DNA from: Acetobacteraceae bacterium
Lineage (GTDB): Bacteria; Pseudomonadota; Alphaproteobacteria; Acetobacterales; Acetobacteraceae
Reading direction: 5' to 3'
DNA length: 12,734 nt
Assembly: GCA_027323595.1 (NCBI GenBank)
Contig: DAHWBL010000309.1
Location: 1 to 12,734 of the forward strand
A model generated the notes under the pieces. It had not been told where the DNA came from and ran no database searches. It saw nothing but the letters and a program-made list of their open reading frames with translations. Numbering within the stretch: position 1 is the first letter of the stretch; each line of letters opens with the position of its first letter. The translations under genes were made by a program, and so were the position numbers. This document shows, piece after piece, positions 1-6,463 of this stretch.

Positions 1-397
1 GCCACACGAGCACGGTGGCCAGCCCCACCGGCCAGGCGGCGGCGAACAGCAGCCCGGCACCGGTCGCCACCCCCTTGCCGCCCTTGAAGCGCAGCCACAC
101 CGGAAACAGATGGCCGGCGAGCGCGGCAAGCCCGACCAGCAGCGCCGCCTCACCGCCCAGCCACGCGCGCGCCGCCAGCAGCGCCAGCGCGCCCTTGCCG
201 GCATCGAGCAGCACGGTGGCGGCGGCGAGCCCGCGCCGGCCGGAGCGCAGCACATTGGTCGCGCCGATATTGCCCGAGCCGATGCGGCGGATGTCACCCA
301 GCCCGGCGGCGCGCACCAGCAGCAGCCCGAACGGGATCGAGCCGAGCAGATAGCCGCCCAGCAGCCAGGCCAGCAGCACGGCCGGCGGCTCAGCCAT
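1..397 (-). CDS. plsY: Acyl-phosphate:glycerol-3-phosphate acyltransferase PlsY (partial, C-terminus beyond the window)
   Basis: PlsY is an inner-membrane enzyme that moves an acyl group from acyl-phosphate to glycerol-3-phosphate, giving lysophosphatidic acid, the first step of phospholipid synthesis. The frame from the ATG at 397 runs open to the window edge, 132 residues of a family usually about 195-210 long. Family motifs are visible: SIPFG at residues 20-24, GSGNIGATN at 40-48, GHLFPV at 95-100 and FKGGKGVATG at 104-113. The rest is hydrophobic membrane helices. The ATG lies inside the last codons of pyrC (8-base overlap) and has no good Shine-Dalgarno sequence, so translation is probably coupled to pyrC. 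The family call is firm; the missing third of the protein cannot be judged. Confidence 0.93.
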   Translation of the reverse strand, partial: MAEPPAVLLAWLLGGYLLGSIPFGLLLVRAAGLGDIRRIGSGNIGATNVLRSGRRGLAAATVLLDAGKGALALLAARAWLGGEAALLVGLAALAGHLFPVWLRFKGGKGVATGAGLLFAAAWPVGLATVLVW

Positions 398-1667
398 GCA
401 CGCGCCGGCCGGCTTTCCAGGTGCCCAGCACCCGGCCCTCGACCGGGCGGCCGTCGAAGGGCGTGTTCTGCGCCTTGCCGGGCAGCTCGCCGGCGACGAT
501 CTGCCAGCCGGCATCAAGGTCGAACAGGCACAGATCGGCCGGGTCGCCCCGGCGCATCCGGCCGGCCTCGATGCCCAGCACGCGGGCCGGCGCGGCGGTG
601 AGCAGCTCGATCGCGCGCGGCAATGTCAGGTCACCGCCATGCCCGCGCGCCAGCGTCACCGCGAGCAATGTGGCCAGGCCCGCCGCGCCGGGGCTCGCCT
701 GGGCGAAGGGCAGGCGCTTGTCGTCGGCGTCGCGCGGCTGATGGTCGGAGGCGACGGCGTCGATGGTGCCGTCGGCGAGGCCCGCGCAGACCGCCAGCCG
801 GTCCGCCTCGCGGCGCAGCGGCGGCGACAGCTTGGCGTAGCTGCGCCAGTCGCCGATGGCGGTCTCGTTCAGGTCGAAATAGGGCGGGGCGGTGTCGCAG
901 GTGACGTTCAGCCCATCCGCCTTCGCGGCGCGGATGGCACCCAGCGCTGCGGCGGTGGAAACATGGGCGAAATGCAGCGCGCCCCCGGTGAGCCGCGCCA
1001 GCTCGATGTCGCGCTGCACCTGGATCAGCTCCGCGACGGCCGGCACGCCGGGCAGCCCCAGCCGCATCGCCCACTCGCCATCGGTGGCGGCGGCACCCGC
1101 GGCGAGCACGGGCTCCTCGGGATGCTGGACGATGCGCCCGCCGATGCAGCGCGCGTAGGACAGGGCGAGCTTCATCAGCCGCGCGCTGGCGATGCAGGCC
1201 TGGCCGTCGCCGAACGCCACTGCGCCGGCTTCGCGCAGCAGCCCGAGTTCGGCGAGTTCCTCGCCCCGGCAGCCGCGTGTCGCCGCGCCATAGGGGTGGA
1301 TGGTGAGGCTGGCGGTCTCCTCGCCGCGCGCGCGCAGCAGCCGCACCAGCGCCGGATCATCGAGCGCGGGCACGCTGTCGGGCAGGGCGGCCAGTGTGGT
1401 GATGCCGCCTGCCGCGGCGGCGGCGGCGGCGGACGCGATGGTCTCGCGATATTCGAAGCCCGGCTCGCCAAGGGCCGCGCGCATATCGACCAGGCCCGGA
1501 CAGAGCACCGCGCCGGCGGCATCCAGCAGCTCCGCGCCGTCCGGGGCGGCCAGAGTGCCGCCCAGATCGGCGATGCGCCCGTCGATCACCAGCAGATCGC
1601 CGACCTCATCGCGCCCGGCATCGGGGTCGATCAGGCGCGCGCCGCGCAGCAGCAGCGGGCGGGTCAC
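390..1667 (-). CDS. pyrC: Dihydroorotase-like protein PyrC with a degenerate N-terminal metal site
   Basis: This is a 425-residue amidohydrolase of the class I dihydroorotase family, encoded directly after pyrB. Active dihydroorotase interconverts carbamoyl-aspartate and dihydroorotate in pyrimidine synthesis. Family marks seen: GEPG at 67-70 with the following Gly-Gly-Ile-Thr-Thr turn at 87-91, QHPEE with H182, FAHVST with H235, and SDHQP with D308. The usual D-x-H-x-H-L-R-E-P-G reads D61-M-R63-A-A65-L-G67-E-P-G, so both metal-binding histidines and the substrate arginine are absent. In Pseudomonas an inactive homologue (PyrC') next to PyrB is needed for aspartate carbamoyltransferase assembly; that role is inferred here. 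If so, an active dihydroorotase should exist elsewhere in the genome. The start is GTG at 1667, sharing four bases (GTGA) with the pyrB stop. Residues 80-86 are a run of alanines. Confidence 0.93.
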   Translation of the reverse strand: MTRPLLLRGARLIDPDAGRDEVGDLLVIDGRIADLGGTLAAPDGAELLDAAGAVLCPGLVDMRAALGEPGFEYRETIASAAAAAAAGGITTLAALPDSVPALDDPALVRLLRARGEETASLTIHPYGAATRGCRGEELAELGLLREAGAVAFGDGQACIASARLMKLALSYARCIGGRIVQHPEEPVLAAGAAATDGEWAMRLGLPGVPAVAELIQVQRDIELARLTGGALHFAHVSTAAALGAIRAAKADGLNVTCDTAPPYFDLNETAIGDWRSYAKLSPPLRREADRLAVCAGLADGTIDAVASDHQPRDADDKRLPFAQASPGAAGLATLLAVTLARGHGGDLTLPRAIELLTAAPARVLGIEAGRMRRGDPADLCLFDLDAGWQIVAGELPGKAQNTPFDGRPVEGRVLGTWKAGRRVHG

Positions 1668-2593
1668 AGCCCGCCTCCGCGCGACAACGCATCCAGCACC
1701 GCCATGCGCACCGCCACCCCCATCTCCACCTGTTCGCGGATCAGGCTGCGCACCGGATCGTCGGCGACGTCCGACGCGATCTCCACGCCGCGATTCATCG
1801 GCCCGGGATGCATCACCAGCGCGTCGGGCTTCGCGTAGGCGAGCTTGTCACGGTCGAGCCCGAAGAAGCGGAAATACTCGCGCGCGCTCGGCACCAGCCC
1901 GCGGGTCATGCGTTCGCGTTGCAGGCGCAGCATCATCACGATGTCGGCGCCGGCGAGACCGGCGCGCATGTCGTGATGCACGCTGACGCCAAGGGCGGTG
2001 ATGGCGCCGGGGATCAGCGTCGGCGGGCCGACCACGCGCACGCTGCATCCCATGGCGACCAGCAGCAGAATGTTGGAGCGCGCGACACGCGAATGCGCGA
2101 CATCACCGCAGATCGCCACCACCAGCCCGGCGAGCTCGCCGCGATGGCGGCGGATGGTGAGCGCGTCGAGCAGCGCCTGGGTGGGATGCTCATGGGTGCC
2201 GTCGCCGGCATTGATCACCGCCGCATCGACTTTCTGCGCCAGCAGCGCCGGCGCGCCGGACTGGTCGTGGCGCACCACCAGCAGATCGCAATGCATCGCG
2301 TTCAGGGTCGCCGCCGTGTCCAGCAGGGTCTCGCCCTTGTTCACGCTGGAGGTGGCGACCGACATGTTGATCACGTCCGCGCCGAGCCGCTTGCCGGCCA
2401 GCTCGAAACTGGTGCGGGTGCGGGTGCTGTCCTCGAAGAACAAATTGATCAGCGTGCGCCCGCGGAGCCGGTCGCGCTGGGTCTTGCCGGAGCGGTTGAG
2501 CAGCGCATAGCTCTCGGCGAGATCAAGCAACGCGGTGATCTGCCGCGGGTGCAGCCCCTGGATGGCGAGAAGATGGCGCGAGGCAGGCTGCAC
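1664..2593 (-). CDS. pyrB: Aspartate carbamoyltransferase catalytic chain PyrB
   Basis: PyrB joins carbamoyl phosphate and aspartate to form carbamoyl-aspartate, the committed step of pyrimidine synthesis, in the cytoplasm. At 309 residues it has the usual length. Visible motifs are the carbamoyl-phosphate loop STRTRT at 56-61, the mobile-loop lysine K86, HPTQALLD at 136-143, CGDVAHSRVARSN at 162-174, the aspartate-side segment LRLQRERM at 222-229 and HPGPMNRGVEI at 262-272. The chosen start is GTG at 2593, preceded by GGAGAG eight bases upstream; no in-frame ATG lies upstream. No regulatory pyrI follows. The next gene is the metal-site-deficient pyrC, overlapping by four bases, which suggests the two products form a complex in equal amounts. 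gltX lies 70 bases upstream on the same strand. Confidence 0.97.
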   Translation of the reverse strand: MQPASRHLLAIQGLHPRQITALLDLAESYALLNRSGKTQRDRLRGRTLINLFFEDSTRTRTSFELAGKRLGADVINMSVATSSVNKGETLLDTAATLNAMHCDLLVVRHDQSGAPALLAQKVDAAVINAGDGTHEHPTQALLDALTIRRHRGELAGLVVAICGDVAHSRVARSNILLLVAMGCSVRVVGPPTLIPGAITALGVSVHHDMRAGLAGADIVMMLRLQRERMTRGLVPSAREYFRFFGLDRDKLAYAKPDALVMHPGPMNRGVEIASDVADDPVRSLIREQVEMGVAVRMAVLDALSRGGGL

Positions 2594-2601
2594 GGGCGGG
2601 T

Positions 2602-2607
2602 CTCTCC
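2602..2607 (-). promoter_or_regulatory. pyrB: Ribosome binding site deciding the pyrB GTG start
   Basis: The minus strand reads GGAGAG eight bases before the GTG at 2593. It supports the GTG as the true start, since no ATG is available in that frame upstream and the conserved protein begins right away. Confidence 0.6.
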
Positions 2608-2636
2608 GAGTCCGGGTCCGGCAGGGTAGGGCGCGC

Positions 2637-2650
2637 GGACCCGCCGGTCC
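2637..2650 (-). terminator. Weak hairpin between gltX and pyrB
   Basis: GGACC at 2637-2641 and GGTCC at 2646-2650 pair around a four-base loop, 13 bases after the gltX stop. No T-tract follows, so this is at best a weak or attenuating hairpin. In such GC-rich DNA it may be chance. It does not rule out read-through from gltX into pyrB. Confidence 0.2.
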
Positions 2651-2663
2651 ATCCGGGTGGGGT

Positions 2664-4073
2664 CTATCCGCGCGCCACGTCGATCGCGGCCGCGATGCGG
2701 CGCAGCGATTCCTCGCGCCCGAGCGCTGCGAGCGTCACGTCGATGCCGGGGCTCGATGTCGAGCCGGTGAGTGCCGCGCGCAGCGGCTGGGCGATCTGGC
2801 CGAGCTTCACCGCGGATGCCTCGGCCTGCTGGCGCAGCGCCTGGTCGATGGCGGCTGGCGTGAAGTCGGTGTCGGCGAGCCGGACCGCGACCGCGGTGAG
2901 CAGCGCCGCACCGACGGGGGTAAGATGCGTGCGCGCCTTGTCGTCGTACGGCACCGTGCCGTGCAGCGCGAGGAAGGCGGCGTTGTCGGCCAGCTCCACC
3001 AGGGTGCGGGCGCGTTCCTTCAGATGCGGCATCAGCGACAGCACCCGCGCCTCGGCGGTGGCGTCCACCACCAGCCCGGCGCGCGGCCGCAGGCGCGCCA
3101 GCACCTCGTCGGTCAGTCGGCGGTCATCGGTGCCGCGAATCCACACCGCGTTGACATGGGTGAGCTTGGCGAAATCCATCCGCGCCGCGCCGCGCCCCAC
3201 GCCGTCCAGATCGAACAATGAGATCGCCTCGGCGCGGTCCAGAATCTCGCTGTCGCCGTGTCCCCAGCCGAGCCGCAACAGGTAGTTGCACAGCGCCTCG
3301 GGCAGGAAGCCCTGGTCGCGGAATTCGAGCACGCCCTCGGCGCCGTGGCGCTTGGAATATTTCGCGCCGTCCGGCCCGTGGATCAGCGGGATATGGGCAA
3401 AGCGCGGCTCATCCCAGCCCATCGCGCGATAGATCTGCACCTGGCGGAAGGTGTTGGTCAGATGGTCGTCGCCGCGGATGACGTGGCTGATCGCCATGTC
3501 GTGGTCGTCCACCACCACCGCGTGCAGATAGGTGGGGGTGCCGTCGCTGCGCAGGATGATCATGTCGTCCAGCTCGGCGTTGCCGACGCGCACGCTGCCC
3601 TGCACCAGATCGTCGACCACGGTCTCGCCCTCACGCGGGGCGCGCAGCCGTATCGCGGGGGTGACGCCGGCGGGCGCGTCGGCGGGGTCGCGGTCGCGCC
3701 AGCGCCCGTCATAGCGTGGCGGACGGCCCTCGCGCATCGCCTGCTCGCGCATCTCGCGCAGTTCCTCGGCGCTGGCATAGCAGCGATAGGCCTGGCCGGC
3801 AGCGAGCAGCGCGCGCGCGACCTCGGTGTGGCGCGCGGCGCGGGTGGATTGGAACACCGCCGGCTCGTCGGCGTGCAGGCCGAGCCACTCCAGGCTGTCG
3901 AGAATGGCACGGGTCGCCGCCTCGGTGCTGCGGGCGCGGTCGGTGTCCTCGATGCGCAGCAGGAACTGGCCGCCATGGTGACGGGCAAACAGGAAATTGA
4001 ACAAAGCGGTGCGGGCGCCGCCGATATGCAGCAGGCCGGTGGGGCTGGGCGCGAAGCGGGTGCGGATGGTCAT
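2664..4073 (-). CDS. gltX: Glutamyl-tRNA synthetase
   Basis: This class I aminoacyl-tRNA synthetase charges tRNA-Glu with glutamate, and in bacteria lacking GlnRS it can also mischarge tRNA-Gln. At 469 residues it is of normal length. The HIGH signature appears as APSPTGLLHIGG at 8-19 and the KMSKS signature as KYSKR at 238-242; HVIRGDDHLTNTFRQ at 197-211 is also a family hallmark. The zinc-binding cysteines of the E. coli enzyme are not kept: only C98 remains, and RYDGRC is replaced by RYDGRW (W125), as in many zinc-free homologues. The ATG at 4073 starts the conserved N-terminus directly; the Shine-Dalgarno is poor. It is transcribed away from comEC, and pyrB follows after 70 bases. Many alphaproteobacteria carry two GltX copies, and this sequence cannot show whether it is the main or the second one. 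Confidence 0.97.
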   Translation of the reverse strand: MTIRTRFAPSPTGLLHIGGARTALFNFLFARHHGGQFLLRIEDTDRARSTEAATRAILDSLEWLGLHADEPAVFQSTRAARHTEVARALLAAGQAYRCYASAEELREMREQAMREGRPPRYDGRWRDRDPADAPAGVTPAIRLRAPREGETVVDDLVQGSVRVGNAELDDMIILRSDGTPTYLHAVVVDDHDMAISHVIRGDDHLTNTFRQVQIYRAMGWDEPRFAHIPLIHGPDGAKYSKRHGAEGVLEFRDQGFLPEALCNYLLRLGWGHGDSEILDRAEAISLFDLDGVGRGAARMDFAKLTHVNAVWIRGTDDRRLTDEVLARLRPRAGLVVDATAEARVLSLMPHLKERARTLVELADNAAFLALHGTVPYDDKARTHLTPVGAALLTAVAVRLADTDFTPAAIDQALRQQAEASAVKLGQIAQPLRAALTGSTSSPGIDVTLAALGREESLRRIAAAIDVARG

Positions 4074-4243
4074 GGGGGCGCTGCATAAATCGGAACCGGC
4101 CGGAGGGAAACCACCTTGCGCCGCCGGCTGGGGATGAAGCTGGGGATAAGTCCGGGATATTTGCCGAAATAGCTGGAATAACCCCCGGTAGCAGGCTCAA
4201 AAGTTTCTCGCTTTTTGGTTGTGGACGGATATGCTCGGAGTTG
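4074..4243. promoter_or_regulatory. Divergent gltX/comEC intergenic region with an AT-richer island and repeats
   Basis: These 170 bases separate the two divergently transcribed blocks and should hold promoters for both. The stretch around 4145-4225 is clearly less GC-rich than its surroundings. GCTGGGGAT occurs twice, at 4127-4135 and 4139-4147, twelve bases apart. CAAAA at 4198-4202 and TTTTG at 4213-4217 form a dyad with a ten-base spacer. I find no convincing -35/-10 pair and no alphaproteobacterial LexA box (GTTC or GAAC half-sites seven bases apart). GGAG at 4237-4240 is the only Shine-Dalgarno candidate for comEC. Confidence 0.5.
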
Positions 4244-6385
4244 ATGTCCGGTCTTTCTCTCCCCGGCTGGAACTGGCTGGCGCGCGCGCGCCTCGGCGGG
4301 CGGCTCGCCGACGGCGTGGCGTTGGCGGAGCATGGCTGGGAGCGCCTGGCGGAGGCCGAGCACGGGCGGCTGGTGCTGTGGCTGCCGGTGGCCATCGCGG
4401 TCGGCGATCTGTCCTATTTCCTGCCGCGCGACGAGCCGGCGGTGATGCCGGCGTTGCTGGTTCTGTTGCTTGGCATGGCGGTCGTGCTGGCCTGCCCGGG
4501 CGGTCTGCGCCGGGCGCTGGGCCTGCTCGCGCTGGCGGCGGCGGCGGGGTTTGTCGCCGCGGTCCTGGCCGGGCGGATGGCGGCGCCGATGCCCGTGCTG
4601 CCGCGCGCGGCGGTGGTGCTGGACGGGGTGGTGACGCTCGCCGAGGACCTGCCCGATGGTGGGCGGCGGGTGACGCTGGCGGCGGCGAACTGGCCCGGAC
4701 AGGCACCGATCGCGCGCAGCCTGCGGGTGCGGCTGCGCCCTGAGGACACCGGCGCGCTCACCGAGGGCGACCGGATCGAGATGCGCGCGCAACTGTTCGC
4801 GCCGCCGCCGCCGGCCTATCCGGGCGGGCGGGATTTGCAGCGCGACGCCTATTACAGCGGCCAGGCCGGCAGCGGTCGGGCGCTGGAGCCGGTGCGGATC
4901 GTCAGCCGCGCCGCGCCGGACGGGCTTGTTGCACGCTGGCAGGGCCTGCGGGCGGGGATCGCGCGCGACGCGGTGGCGCGCATGGGCCCCCGGCTGGGCG
5001 GCATCGGCGCGACGCTGCTGACCGGGCTGGGTGGCGCGATCACCCCGGCCGATCGCGACGCCTTTCGCGATTCGGGGCGCGCCCATCTGCTCGCGGTGGC
5101 CGGGCTGCACATCGCCGCGGTGATGGGCTTCGTCTATTTCGTCGCGCGCCTGTTGCTTGCCAGCATCGAACCGCTGGCGCTGCGGGTGAGCGTGCCCAAG
5201 CTGGCGATGCTGGCGGCATTGCTCGCGGGATTTGGTTATTTGTGTCTGACCGGGGCGCATCTGCCGATCCAGCGAAGTTTCGCGATGGCCTGCGTGGTGG
5301 TGCTGGCGCTGCTGGTCGGGCGGCGGGCGCTGTCGCTGCGCGCGCTGGCGCTGGCGGCCGCGGTGATTTTGTTGCTCTCGCCTGCATCGTTGTTCAGCGT
5401 CGGGTTTCAGATGAGCTTTGCCGCGGTGCTCGCGCTGATCGTCGGGCACGCCGCGCTGCGGGAGCGGATGCGCGCGCTCACCGACCGTCCGGCGCTGGCG
5501 CATCTCGCGCGGCTCGCGCTGACCAGCCTGCTCGCCGGCGCGGCGGCGCTGCCCTTCACCATGGCGCATTTCGGCCAGGTGCAGCTGTGGTTCGTGCTGG
5601 CCAATCTGGTCGCGGTGCCGCTGACCGCGCTGCTGATCATGCCGGCGGGGCTGATCGGCCTGCTGCTGATGCCGGTGGGGCTGGAGCAGATCGGGTTCTA
5701 TCCGATGGGGCTTGGCATTCGCGCGGTGCTGGAGATCGCGCGGGTCTGCGCGGCGCTGCCGGCGGCGACCCTGCCGACCCCCACGCTTCCCGGCGCGGGG
5801 CTGGTGCTGGCCGGGCTTGGCATCGCCTGGCTGGGGCTGTGGCGCAGCCGGCTGCGGCTGATCGGGGTGCCGATGCTGGCGGTGGGAATGGTCAGCCCCT
5901 GGCTGGTGACGCCGCCGGACCTGCTGCTGTCGGCGGACGGGCGGATGGCGGCGGTGCGCCAGCCCGACGGGGTGGTGCTGCGCGGCACCCGCGCCGGCGG
6001 GTTCGTCGCCGGGCAGTGGCTGGAACTGTGGGGGCGGCGCGGCGCGGCGGTGGCGGATCGGTGCGTCGGCGGGGATTGTCGGGCCGGCGCGGTGCTGCTC
6101 GCCGGCAAGGGTGCGCCGGCGCCGGAATTATGCGTCGGCGTGCGGCTGGTGGTGGTGATGCCCGGCGGGCGCGATGGCTGCTCGGGCGCGGTGCCGCGCC
6201 TGGTCGAGCGATCGGTGGCGCGCGATGGCGCGGTGGCGGTGTGGCTTACCGCCTCGGGCGCCACCTTGCTGAGCGAGGCGAGTTTTCGCGGCGATCGGCC
6301 CTGGGTTCCGCCATCGCCACCACTGCACCCGGCGCCGGTGCAGGAGCAGTCCATGGCGCTGGCCGACACGCCACCGCCGGATTGA
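4244..6385 (+). CDS. comEC: ComEC/Rec2 family DNA-uptake membrane channel, short form
   Basis: ComEC proteins form the inner-membrane channel that brings single-stranded DNA into the cytoplasm during natural transformation. This 713-residue protein has N-terminal membrane segments near 43-60 and 69-110, a soluble OB-like part (about 120-225, with GGRDLQRDAYY near 194-204), then the Competence domain. That domain carries HLLAVAGLHI at 281-290, GAHLPIQRSFAM at 337-348, GFQMSF at 387-392 and many hydrophobic helices. After about residue 558 a small soluble tail follows with four cysteines; no metallo-beta-lactamase HxHxDH motif is present, unlike Bacillus ComEC. Short ComECs of this kind are, as I recall, usual in alphaproteobacteria. 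The start could be ATG 4244 or TTG 4241; GGAG ends at 4240, very close to both. Competence itself is not shown by this gene alone. Confidence 0.92.
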   Translation: MSGLSLPGWNWLARARLGGRLADGVALAEHGWERLAEAEHGRLVLWLPVAIAVGDLSYFLPRDEPAVMPALLVLLLGMAVVLACPGGLRRALGLLALAAAAGFVAAVLAGRMAAPMPVLPRAAVVLDGVVTLAEDLPDGGRRVTLAAANWPGQAPIARSLRVRLRPEDTGALTEGDRIEMRAQLFAPPPPAYPGGRDLQRDAYYSGQAGSGRALEPVRIVSRAAPDGLVARWQGLRAGIARDAVARMGPRLGGIGATLLTGLGGAITPADRDAFRDSGRAHLLAVAGLHIAAVMGFVYFVARLLLASIEPLALRVSVPKLAMLAALLAGFGYLCLTGAHLPIQRSFAMACVVVLALLVGRRALSLRALALAAAVILLLSPASLFSVGFQMSFAAVLALIVGHAALRERMRALTDRPALAHLARLALTSLLAGAAALPFTMAHFGQVQLWFVLANLVAVPLTALLIMPAGLIGLLLMPVGLEQIGFYPMGLGIRAVLEIARVCAALPAATLPTPTLPGAGLVLAGLGIAWLGLWRSRLRLIGVPMLAVGMVSPWLVTPPDLLLSADGRMAAVRQPDGVVLRGTRAGGFVAGQWLELWGRRGAAVADRCVGGDCRAGAVLLAGKGAPAPELCVGVRLVVVMPGGRDGCSGAVPRLVERSVARDGAVAVWLTASGATLLSEASFRGDRPWVPPSPPLHPAPVQEQSMALADTPPPD

Positions 6386-6429
6386 CGCATCTGGTTGATC
6401 GCGCCGGATTTCCGCGTCCGGCGGGTTCG

Positions 6430-6443
6430 TGCAATCCTTTGCA
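6430..6443. promoter_or_regulatory. Predicted LacI-family operator upstream of the regulator gene
   Basis: TGCAATCCTTTGCA is a dyad with perfect 5-base arms (TGCAA/TTGCA) and four central bases, lying 20 bases before the regulator ATG. It fits the general LacI/PurR/CcpA operator pattern TGnAAnCGnTTnCA except for a central CC in place of CG. Its place between comEC and the regulator suggests autoregulation and control of the following dehydrogenase. I find no second copy in the window. Confidence 0.55.
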
Positions 6444-6463
6444 GCGATCAGCCGGGGAAAGCG

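Noticed and set aside
396..1838. A 480-codon plus-strand open frame
   Set aside because: It is antisense to pyrC and part of pyrB, with composition typical of a GC-driven shadow frame.
4093..4107. A GAAC half-site in the gltX/comEC spacer, considered as a LexA box
   Set aside because: The second half-site seven bases later reads AGGG, so the alphaproteobacterial LexA pattern is not met.
4070..5569. A 499-codon open frame on the minus strand across the intergenic region and comEC
   Set aside because: Translation is a low-complexity Arg/Gln/Pro/Ala run opposite comEC and has no family resemblance.
6382..6411. TTGACG over the comEC stop as a -35 element for the LacI-type regulator gene
   Set aside because: No acceptable -10 sequence lies 16-18 bases downstream.
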